Source: a candidate division WOR-3 bacterium
Lineage (GTDB): Bacteria; Hydrothermota; Tepidihabitantia; Tepidihabitantales; Tepidihabitantaceae
Direction of reading: 5' to 3'
DNA length: 33,707 nt
Assembly (NCBI GenBank): GCA_039801245.1
Contig: JBDRUF010000018.1
Span: 1 to 33,707 of the forward strand
Position 1 is the stretch's first letter; each line of letters starts with the position of its first letter. The notes beneath the pieces are model-generated. The model did no database searches. It saw nothing but the letters and a program-made list of their open reading frames with translations, and had not been told where the DNA came from. Shown here piece after piece: positions 24,571-31,153 of the stretch. The translations under genes and the position numbers were made by a program.

Positions 24571-25434
24571 TTATCTGGCTCTGCCGGAAAGGATATAATC
24601 TGCAGGGTTTACCCAGTTGCCGTTGACCTTGATCCCGTAATGGAGGTGGTTGCCGGTTGCCTGACCGGTGGCACCAACAGTGGCAATAATCTCACCCCTT
24701 TTAACCTGTTTGCCAACACCCACCCTTAAAGTCCGGCAATGTCCAAAAAAGGTGTGGATGCCATAGCCATGGTCAATCTCCACAGTTCTGCCAAAACCCG
24801 GTTTCCAGCCGGAATAAACAACCCTGCCATCAGCCGGGGCAACAATCGGGGTTCCAGGAGGGGCAACAATATCCATCCCCTCGTGGATTTCGCGCCTGCC
24901 GGTAAACGGGTTCTGGCGATAGCCATACCCTGAAGTTACCCAGCCCTGAACCGGCCAGATTGAGGGGAGATGGCGCAGGCGGACCTGCTCCTGGCTGGCG
25001 GTTCGCTCAATTTCCAAAAGGGAGTTCTGGGCAAATTTTGCCCGGCGCAGAAGTTCATCAATCTCGGGTGCGACGCTTAAAGGCTGGGTGCCGCCAATTC
25101 CCATCCTGCGGACATCCCCAGGCACCAGGCTTAAATTTACCGCTGCCCTGAGCCGGTTGTCCATCTGCTCGGTAAAGGCAAGGAACTGGCGGAAACTGTC
25201 CACTGCGGCAGCATAGGCAGAAAGTTTCTGGTTTAGGACCGAGTTTTCCGCAATCAACCGGTTGAGCATCCCCTGGTTGGTAAAACGGTTAAAAACAAAT
25301 CGGCTGATGGTGCCGCTGAAAAAGAGAAAGCCGAGGAGAACCGCACCCCCAATATATATATAGTGGAGGGGAATGGCAAGGCTCAATGCCTTGTTCCGTC
25401 GGGTCAGGTTAACCCAAACCTGGAGCTTTTCCAT
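24571..25434 (-). CDS. Membrane-anchored M23 (LytM-type) peptidase
   Basis: A peptidoglycan-cleaving zinc endopeptidase, or its regulator, facing the periplasm. It has a cytoplasmic N-terminus (1-22), one transmembrane helix (about 24-42), a coiled-coil-like stretch (about 50-100 and 125-150) and a C-terminal M23 domain. Zinc-site residues are all present: H184 and D188 (IHEGMD), and H263/H265 (NHLHYG); the domain is therefore probably active. A promoter with TAAAAT ends 6 bp before this ATG and no Shine-Dalgarno is visible, so a leaderless transcript is likely. The gene is divergent from the subtilase gene. The architecture resembles elongation- or division-linked M23 proteins. Confidence 0.9.
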   Translation of the reverse strand: MEKLQVWVNLTRRNKALSLAIPLHYIYIGGAVLLGFLFFSGTISRFVFNRFTNQGMLNRLIAENSVLNQKLSAYAAAVDSFRQFLAFTEQMDNRLRAAVNLSLVPGDVRRMGIGGTQPLSVAPEIDELLRRAKFAQNSLLEIERTASQEQVRLRHLPSIWPVQGWVTSGYGYRQNPFTGRREIHEGMDIVAPPGTPIVAPADGRVVYSGWKPGFGRTVEIDHGYGIHTFFGHCRTLRVGVGKQVKRGEIIATVGATGQATGNHLHYGIKVNGNWVNPADYILSGRAR

Positions 25435-25440
25435 AGTGGC

Positions 25441-25468
25441 ATTTTAGCGGTTCAAAATTCCCTGTCAA
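25441..25468 (-). promoter_or_regulatory. Promoter of the M23 gene (leaderless)
   Basis: TTGACA (25468-25463), 16 bp, TAAAAT (25446-25441). The -10 ends 6 bp before the ATG at 25434, placing the expected transcript start on the A of the start codon. Confidence 0.7.
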
Positions 25469-25494
25469 TCTTTTCTTTTCAGAAAGTTTTATTT

Positions 25495-25522
25495 TTGACC
25501 GGGGTAATTTTTCTGGTATTAT
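25495..25522 (+). promoter_or_regulatory. Promoter of the subtilase gene
   Basis: TTGACC (25495-25500), 16 bp, TATTAT (25517-25522), then a short leader with AAAGGAGG before the TTG at 25549. Its -35 lies 26 bp from that of the divergent M23 promoter. Confidence 0.7.
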
Positions 25523-25548
25523 ATAAGGTTATAATAAAAGGAGGTCTT

Positions 25549-28278
25549 TTGAATAGTTTTATCGGTCGTGCCAGCCTTTTTCTAATGCTGGCGGTAGCTG
25601 TTCTTTCTGCCGGTGTAAAGAACCATTACAATATGGGACCGGCACACAGGTTTATGCCCGTAACCGGTGAGGAAATCAACCGTATCAGTTTCAGCAACGG
25701 TTTTTTTATTGATACCCGTTATGGTGAGCCGGTTGTCCCGGCTGATTTCAGGCTTGAGCCCGAAGATGGGGAGGCGGTTTATTATATCGTTCAGTTTACA
25801 GGTCCAATTCAAAGGCGCTGGTTCAGAGAGCTGGAACGGCTGGGCATCAAAACCATTGGTTATCTGCCCAATTATGCCACAATCGCGAGATTGAGTCCGC
25901 AAGACAGGGAGCAGGTTGCCGGTTTGCCTTTTGTTAACTGGATAGGGATATTCCAGCCGGCTTATAAGGTTCAGGCAGAACTGCTTGAGGGTAACGGCAT
26001 TAAAGATATTGCCATCCTTATTACTCCAGGTGAGGAGCCGGAGCCAATAAAGGCGGTTATCACAGGTCAGGGGGGGAAGGTTATCAATACCACCACCAGC
26101 CCTTTTGGCACGGTAATTGAGGCAACGGTCAGCACCTGGGCGATTGCGGCGATTGCGCGCAGACCCGAGGCGTTCTGGATTCAGGAACGGACCGAGCCGA
26201 CCACCGCCAACAATAAGTGCCAGTGGGTAACCCAATCTGGCTGGAGTTCAAGCGCACCGCCGGATACATCACTTGCAGCCCGTCCTGCCTGGCTTAATGG
26301 TGTGCGTGGCCAGGGGGTAATAATGTCAACAACCGATACCGGGTTAAATATGGGGCATGATATGTTTCGGGATGATTCAATGAGCGTAACACCGCCTGGT
26401 GTCTGGCCCGAACACCGCAAGGTTGTTGCCTATAAGAAATATGGCACTGCGGATGCGAGCGAAGGGCAGTATCACGGTTCCCATGTTAATGGGACGGTTG
26501 CCGGAGATGACTCAATAACCGGCGGCAGCAGTTTTTATGACGGGATGGCAATCAAGGGCAGGCTCTATTTTGTTGATGTCACCAATGGCAGCAGTTTTGT
26601 TGTCCCTAATGACCTTTGGACGGTCTGGGATACGGTCTATTTTGGCAGGGGTTTGCCCGATTCGCTGCGCCCGATAAGGCAGCATTCCGGCTCCTGGGGA
26701 TGGGGAAACACGAGCGGGACATATCTGATTCAGGATGCTTCAACCGATGCATTTGCCTGGGCGTATAAGGATTTTTTGAATATTATGGCAGCAGGTAACG
26801 AGTACTCAGCCAGGCGCATCCGCAACCCCGGAATTGCCAAGAATGTGCTGACAGTGGGTGCAACCAGGAATGGCACCTCGTCAAATGCGATTGCCAGTTT
26901 TTCCAGCCGGGGTCCAACACAGGATGGCAGGCTGAAGCCGACAATAATGGCGCCTGGTGAGTCGCTCTATTCGGCGACACGAACCGGGACAAATACCTAT
27001 TCATCGATGAGCGGGACATCAATGGCAACGCCCGCAGTTTCAGGTGCGGTGGGTCTGATGCGCTGTTATCTGCAGGAGGGTTATTATCCAACTGGTGAAC
27101 CGGTTGAGGAGAACCGGCTTGATTATATTTCGGCAGCGCTCTTGCGTTCAATGGCAATCGCATCTGCTGACCCGAACATCGGCTCCTATACCCCGCCGGA
27201 CAATAACATTGGCTGGGGCAGGATTGATGTTGATTCGGTGCTCTATTTTGCTGGCGATACCAGGCGGCTTTTATTAAAGGATGATACCTTTGGTCTTGCT
27301 ACTGGTGAATACAAGATGGAGTATTTTCAGGTAAATTCGGCAATTCCGCTGAGGGTCGCTTTAGTGTGGACCGACACCGCGGCTGCGCCCAATGCCAATC
27401 CCACACTGGTAAATAATCTTGATTTGGAGTTGATTTCACCTGCCGGCGTTTCCTATCACGGCAACAAATACTCAAGCGGTCAGTCAATTGAGAACCCAAC
27501 CGGCTGGGATTCAATCAATGTTGAGGAGTGCTGCCGGGTCAATGCGCCTGATTCCGGGCTCTGGGCAATAAGGGTCTGGGCGCGCAATGTCGCTACGAGC
27601 AGGCGCCAGCCTTTTGCCTGGACTATTACCGGTGATGTCAGCTTTAGTTCATTTATGGCTGATGTCGGGGTGAGTGCGATTCTGGCACCGGTCGGTGAGA
27701 TTGATTCGGGCACAATCGTGACGCCGCAGGTTTTGGTTCAGAACTTCGGGACCGAGGATGAGAGTCTATCAGTGGTTTTTGCGATTGAGCCGGATTATGC
27801 TGATACCCAGTCAATCTTCATAAATGCGGGTGCGGCAGAGACACTGAACTTTCTTGACTGGGAGGCTCTGGTCATCGGCACCTATGCGAGCCGGTGCACA
27901 ACGATGCTTTTTGGTGATATGAACACAACCAATGACCTTGCGGTTGACAGTTTTGAGGTTGTGCCGGTTAGCGGGGTTGCCGAAGGCAAGAATCTGCCCA
28001 GGCGGCTTTTGCTTGAACCGACTCAGCCCAATCCGTTTACCAACAGGGTTGCCATTCGTTATGGCTTGCCTGTTCAGACAGGGGTGAAGGTGCAGATATT
28101 CTCGGTTACCGGCGAACTGGTAAAGACGGTGGTTGCGGGTGAGAAGGCTGCCGGTTTTCATCAGGTGTTCTGGAACGGAACCGATGAGCGCGGGCATAAT
28201 CTTGGTTACGGTGTTTTCTATCTGCGGCTGACAACCGCTGAAAAGGTTTTGACCAGAAAGATGGTCAGGACAAGGTAA
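25549..28278 (+). CDS. Secreted subtilisin-like serine protease (S8) with C-terminal sorting-like domain
   Basis: An exported endopeptidase of 909 residues. The start is TTG at 25549, because AAAGGAGG is correctly placed and a signal peptide follows at once (GRASLFLMLAVAVLSAG); the open frame upstream overlaps the divergent gene and precedes the promoter. A pro-region (about 60-230) is followed by the peptidase domain with D263 (STTDTGLN), H312 (GSHVNG), an oxyanion Asn (AAGNE) and S491 (SGTSMATPAVSG). Next are a P-domain-like beta module (VALVWTD, NNLDLELISPAG), a CARDB-like module (about 710-800) and a FlgD-Ig-type end (NPFTNRVAIRY, GVFYLRL). A strong terminator follows. Confidence 0.92.
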   Translation: MNSFIGRASLFLMLAVAVLSAGVKNHYNMGPAHRFMPVTGEEINRISFSNGFFIDTRYGEPVVPADFRLEPEDGEAVYYIVQFTGPIQRRWFRELERLGIKTIGYLPNYATIARLSPQDREQVAGLPFVNWIGIFQPAYKVQAELLEGNGIKDIAILITPGEEPEPIKAVITGQGGKVINTTTSPFGTVIEATVSTWAIAAIARRPEAFWIQERTEPTTANNKCQWVTQSGWSSSAPPDTSLAARPAWLNGVRGQGVIMSTTDTGLNMGHDMFRDDSMSVTPPGVWPEHRKVVAYKKYGTADASEGQYHGSHVNGTVAGDDSITGGSSFYDGMAIKGRLYFVDVTNGSSFVVPNDLWTVWDTVYFGRGLPDSLRPIRQHSGSWGWGNTSGTYLIQDASTDAFAWAYKDFLNIMAAGNEYSARRIRNPGIAKNVLTVGATRNGTSSNAIASFSSRGPTQDGRLKPTIMAPGESLYSATRTGTNTYSSMSGTSMATPAVSGAVGLMRCYLQEGYYPTGEPVEENRLDYISAALLRSMAIASADPNIGSYTPPDNNIGWGRIDVDSVLYFAGDTRRLLLKDDTFGLATGEYKMEYFQVNSAIPLRVALVWTDTAAAPNANPTLVNNLDLELISPAGVSYHGNKYSSGQSIENPTGWDSINVEECCRVNAPDSGLWAIRVWARNVATSRRQPFAWTITGDVSFSSFMADVGVSAILAPVGEIDSGTIVTPQVLVQNFGTEDESLSVVFAIEPDYADTQSIFINAGAAETLNFLDWEALVIGTYASRCTTMLFGDMNTTNDLAVDSFEVVPVSGVAEGKNLPRRLLLEPTQPNPFTNRVAIRYGLPVQTGVKVQIFSVTGELVKTVVAGEKAAGFHQVFWNGTDERGHNLGYGVFYLRLTTAEKVLTRKMVRTR

Positions 28279-28296
28279 AAAGACAAAAGGAATAAG

Positions 28297-28333
28297 GGGC
28301 GGAAGGCAAAAACCTGCCGCCCTTTTTATTTTT
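28297..28333 (+). terminator. Strong intrinsic terminator after the subtilase gene
   Basis: GGGCGG (28297-28302) pairs with CCGCCC (28317-28322), and AGG with CCT, separated by one A/G mismatch, around a 6-nt loop. TTTTTATTTTT follows. It overlaps the stop of the minus-strand propeller stub and could work in both directions. Confidence 0.88.
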
Positions 28334-28553
28334 CTATTGCGGTCAAAACCCGATTGTTGGCGCAGTCAATAACAATGGTTGCCTCGCCATCCTGACCGGC
28401 AACATAGAGCCGGTTGTTTATCTGGTTATAGGCGCAACAGCGCGGGTTAACCATTCCGCCAAGGGAATCGGGCAAAAGGATGGTTTTCTCAAGGACCTGG
28501 GCATTCAAACTGAGAGTGCAGAGAAGAAGGAAAGGCAGGGCTTTGGTATTCAT
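28326..28553 (-). pseudogene. Truncated secreted beta-propeller (YVTN-type) gene remnant
   Basis: The 75-residue ORF has a clear signal peptide (MNTKALPFLLLCTLSLNAQ), a short linker and just one propeller repeat (NPRCCAYNQINNRLYVAG, TIVIDCANNRVL), then stops. Such proteins normally carry six or more repeats, so this looks like the 5' end of a larger gene whose remainder was lost, with the subtilase terminator now at the break. Yet its promoter is nearly perfect, so it may still be expressed as a short secreted peptide. It has no Shine-Dalgarno. Confidence 0.6.
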
Positions 28554-28570
28554 CTGACGGTGTTGGAGCG

Positions 28571-28598
28571 ATTATAGGACAGGACAGTTTCAGGTCAA
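28571..28598 (-). promoter_or_regulatory. Promoter of the propeller stub
   Basis: TTGACC (28598-28593), 16 bp, perfect TATAAT (28576-28571), ending 17 bp before the ATG at 28553. Confidence 0.7.
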
Positions 28599-28808
28599 GC
28601 GGTTCTGAAATGGTCTTATTCAGTTGAAGGTTAAGGTAAGGGGCAGAACCCTCAGGAAGGCAAAAGTTTTAATCGGGCAACAGGTTTGAAAATGGTGCAG
28701 ATAAGGGGGTGGTGGGGAGGACCTGCCCTCGCTATGAAAAATAAAGAGGAAGCGGGTTCTCAAGCCTTTGCCAAACCGAAACTTATCAGTTTGGACAGGT
28801 TAAATCAG
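28599..28808. other. Intergenic stretch without recognised feature
   Basis: Middle part of the 372-bp gap between the propeller stub and the BNR gene. It holds a G-rich run (about 28706-28720) and a 29-codon ORF (28735-28824) with no ribosome site. I find nothing I would call functional. Confidence 0.3.
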
Positions 28809-28855
28809 AAAATCCCGCGTTAATCTTTGCCAATTTTCGGCTCTTAATAATAGAA
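28809..28855 (+). repeat. Dispersed 47-48-nt block, copy 2
   Basis: AAAATCCC, GTTAAT, GGCTCTTAAT and AATAGAA occur in the same order and spacing as in copy 1 (21658-21705, minus strand). It ends 10 bp before the -35 of the BNR promoter. Confidence 0.45.
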
Positions 28856-28865
28856 GGTGTTGGCG

Positions 28866-28893
28866 TTGACGATTGGTTTTGAAGTTCTATAAT
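28866..28893 (+). promoter_or_regulatory. Promoter of the BNR gene
   Basis: TTGACG (28866-28871), 16 bp, perfect TATAAT (28888-28893). A leader of about 26 nt follows, with AGGAGG five bases before the ATG at 28926. The promoter is strong and intact although the gene is interrupted. Confidence 0.75.
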
Positions 28894-28925
28894 CTCCTAA
28901 ATGTGAACTTAACCAGGAGGAGCTT

Positions 28926-30164
28926 ATGAAGGCTTTTCTCGTGTTTGTTTTTGCCGGATTGGCAACCATTGGTTCAGGAGAATGGGTCTCAATTGGTCCG
29001 GATGGTGGCAATGTTATGGCGCTGGCAATTGACCCGAACAACTCCAGCAGGCTTCTGGCAATTCCCTATACCTATCCTGATACACCCAATGTTTATGTTT
29101 CTGAGGACAGCGGTGCAAACTGGCAGGTTGCAGGCAGGTTTGGTGGTCTCTATCCCTTGTGTCTGGCAATTGACCATCATCAGCCAAGGAGGGTTTATGC
29201 GCTTGGTCGTTCTGGTCTGTTCTTGTTTTCAACTGATGGGGGCGAAACCTGGAACAGCCGTCCCCTTAGCCGGTTTGCCTATGCGCTGAAACCTGACCCG
29301 CATATTGAGGGCAGGGTTTTTGCCTGCGGTTCTGAGGTTATTGGCGGCAATCCTGTGCCTGTGGTTTTTGTCTCCACCGATTACGGTGAAAACTGGTTCA
29401 GGGTCATTCCTGATTCCCAGGCAATTTCAATTCAGGCTTTTAGCCTGGCTTTTGACCCGAATAGAAGTGATTTGGTCTGGCTCGGGTGTAACGGCGCGAG
29501 GGTTTATCGCTCAGAGGATGGTGGCACAAGCTGGGAGTTGCGGGGTTCGGGTCTACCGGAGAATTCAACAGTCCAGATGATTTCGGTAAATCCGGATAAC
29601 AGCAGTATTGTCCTTGCCGCCACATCAGCAGGTGCCTATCGGACAACCGATGAAGGTGAAAACTGGTACCAGGTGGAGGTGCCGCAGGCGATAATGGTTG
29701 ACTTTCCTCTGACTGATGGGGCAAGAGGTTATGCTATAGGTTATAATGAGACAACAAGGGCGAGTGCGGTTTTTGTCTCCACCGATTCAGGTGCGAGTTG
29801 GAGTTTGGCACAGCCCGGAATTGTTCTTGATAAAGGGAGCGGCTTCTGCTCAGACCCGAATGTCCCGCTTGTTGCCTATGTCAATAATACCCGTGGTGTT
29901 TTTCGGACGGTTGATGGTGCTAATAACTGGTCAGAAAGGCATTCAGGTCTGCGTTTTGCCCACATCTCGACAATCAGCGTGAGCCCGGTTGATTCCAGCC
30001 GGGTTTATCTTGAGTTTTACGAGAACGGGGTCTATAAGTCTCTTGATGGTGGCAACACCTGGCAGAGGTGTGAGGATTTCCTTGCCTGCGGCAATATCTG
30101 TGGCATCGGAATCGCACCCAATGCCGGCGTGGATGTCCTTTATGCGCTTGAAGGCAAGGGTTGA
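28926..30164 (+). CDS. 5' part: signal peptide and propeller repeats, no sorting domain
   Basis: The portion made if the TGA is obeyed: 412 residues with signal peptide and about six Asp-box repeats. It ends inside a blade (VLYALEGKG) and lacks the C-terminal targeting domain, so it would probably not reach the normal location. Translation starts at a very good site (AGGAGG). Two unusual Cys pairs flank the break (LACGNICG before, GGCCIV after). Confidence 0.7.
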   Translation: MKAFLVFVFAGLATIGSGEWVSIGPDGGNVMALAIDPNNSSRLLAIPYTYPDTPNVYVSEDSGANWQVAGRFGGLYPLCLAIDHHQPRRVYALGRSGLFLFSTDGGETWNSRPLSRFAYALKPDPHIEGRVFACGSEVIGGNPVPVVFVSTDYGENWFRVIPDSQAISIQAFSLAFDPNRSDLVWLGCNGARVYRSEDGGTSWELRGSGLPENSTVQMISVNPDNSSIVLAATSAGAYRTTDEGENWYQVEVPQAIMVDFPLTDGARGYAIGYNETTRASAVFVSTDSGASWSLAQPGIVLDKGSGFCSDPNVPLVAYVNNTRGVFRTVDGANNWSERHSGLRFAHISTISVSPVDSSRVYLEFYENGVYKSLDGGNTWQRCEDFLACGNICGIGIAPNAGVDVLYALEGKG

Positions 30165-31133
30165 GGCTCCTCTGAGCTCTTTAAGAGCACGGACGGCGGG
30201 TCCGTCTGGACACAGATTGACAGCTATTATGATGATGGCGGCTGTTGCATCGTCCATCCTGACAATTTGGATTTGATTCTCACCGGTGGCAGAGGTCCTT
30301 CAACCCAGACCAACTTGTCTTTTGTTGTCTCCTATTCAACCGATGGCGGCACCAACTGGACAAGATGCAACCTTTCCGGCTCAACATCAGGTTTCTGTTA
30401 TTCCCTTGCGGTAGCACCTTCACAGACACAAATCGTTTATGCTGGTGGCGAGGTTGGTGGCTCAGGTGCGGTATATCGCTCAACAGACAGCGGTTTGAAC
30501 TGGACAAGAACCCCTGGTTCACCAGCGGAAACGGTCTTTGGTCTGGCGGTTCATCCTTTTGACCCGAACCGGGTTTTTGCCGCAACCAGCGGTGGTGTTT
30601 ATCTGACAACCAATGGTGGTGTTGACTGGAACCTTTTGCGGGAAGAGCGGGGGTTACGCGCGGTGAGGGTTTATCCTTTTAGTGCGGATACGGTCATCGT
30701 TGGTGGTGATTTCGGGGTCTTGATTTCTGAGGACGGTGGCAACTCCTGGGATGAGATGAATCAGGGGCTTGGCTGCACAAAGGTGACCGCGCTGGAGTTT
30801 GCCCGCGAGGATGAGCTGCGTCTTATTGCCGGAACAAATGGCGCTGCCTGTTATGCCTGGGTTTTCCCCACCGGGGTGAGCGAGTTAAAGGAAAAAGGGC
30901 TGAGGGTGTTGCATATTGCCCCTAATCCGGCAACAGGGCAGGTGCGGGTTTCTACCGGAAAGGATTTTGGCAGGGTGGCGCTGTTTGATGCTTTGGGCAG
31001 AAGGGTTTGGCAGGGGATGAGTAGCGGTAATGAGATGGTAGTTGATGTGCGCGGGTTAACACCAGGCTGCTATCAGGTTGAATTTGTGGCAAACGGGCAA
31101 AGGAAATACCAGCGGCTGATAATCAGCCGCTAA
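30165..31133 (+). CDS. 3' part: remaining propeller repeats and sorting-like domain
   Basis: The portion downstream of the TGA: about 322 codons with three to four further Asp-box repeats, then the C-terminal domain (LRVLHIAPNPATGQVRV, LFDALGRRVW, PGCYQVEF, YQRLIISR). The first available start (TTG, 30267) has no ribosome site and falls inside a blade, so independent expression is unlikely. It ends 20 bp from the convergent M28 gene. Confidence 0.6.
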   Translation, partial: GSSELFKSTDGGSVWTQIDSYYDDGGCCIVHPDNLDLILTGGRGPSTQTNLSFVVSYSTDGGTNWTRCNLSGSTSGFCYSLAVAPSQTQIVYAGGEVGGSGAVYRSTDSGLNWTRTPGSPAETVFGLAVHPFDPNRVFAATSGGVYLTTNGGVDWNLLREERGLRAVRVYPFSADTVIVGGDFGVLISEDGGNSWDEMNQGLGCTKVTALEFAREDELRLIAGTNGAACYAWVFPTGVSELKEKGLRVLHIAPNPATGQVRVSTGKDFGRVALFDALGRRVWQGMSSGNEMVVDVRGLTPGCYQVEFVANGQRKYQRLIISR

Positions 31134-31153
31134 ATAATTGGCGAAAGCCCTGA

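Larger units (their letters stand above)
28926..31133 (+). pseudogene. BNR/sialidase-like secreted protein gene interrupted by one in-frame TGA
   Basis: Read through the TGA at 30162-30164, the frame gives one continuous protein of about 735 codons. It has a signal peptide (MKAFLVFVFAGLATIGSG), many BNR/Asp-box propeller repeats (STDGGETW, SEDGGTSW, STDSGASW, KSTDGGSVW, STDGGTNW, SEDGGNSW) and a C-terminal sorting-like domain. The repeats continue in the same frame on both sides (ALEGKG, stop, GSSELFKSTDGG), so the stop falls inside a blade. GGA to TGA is one base change. A sequencing error, a real nonsense mutation, or recoding are the options; a short hairpin (30191-30207) follows the TGA. 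The codon is a normal stop elsewhere in the window. Confidence 0.75.

Noticed and set aside
25363-25548. Upstream extension of the subtilase frame from ATG 25363
   Set aside because: It overlaps the divergent M23 gene and lies before the promoter; TTG 25549 has AAAGGAGG and a signal peptide right after.
28735-28824. 29-codon ORF upstream of the BNR promoter
   Set aside because: No ribosome site, no signal peptide or motif, and it overlaps the repeated block.
30162-30164. Genome-wide reassignment of TGA to an amino acid
   Set aside because: TGA ends several intact genes here (3975, 17601 and 18668 genes) with correct lengths and tight overlaps, so it is a stop codon in general.
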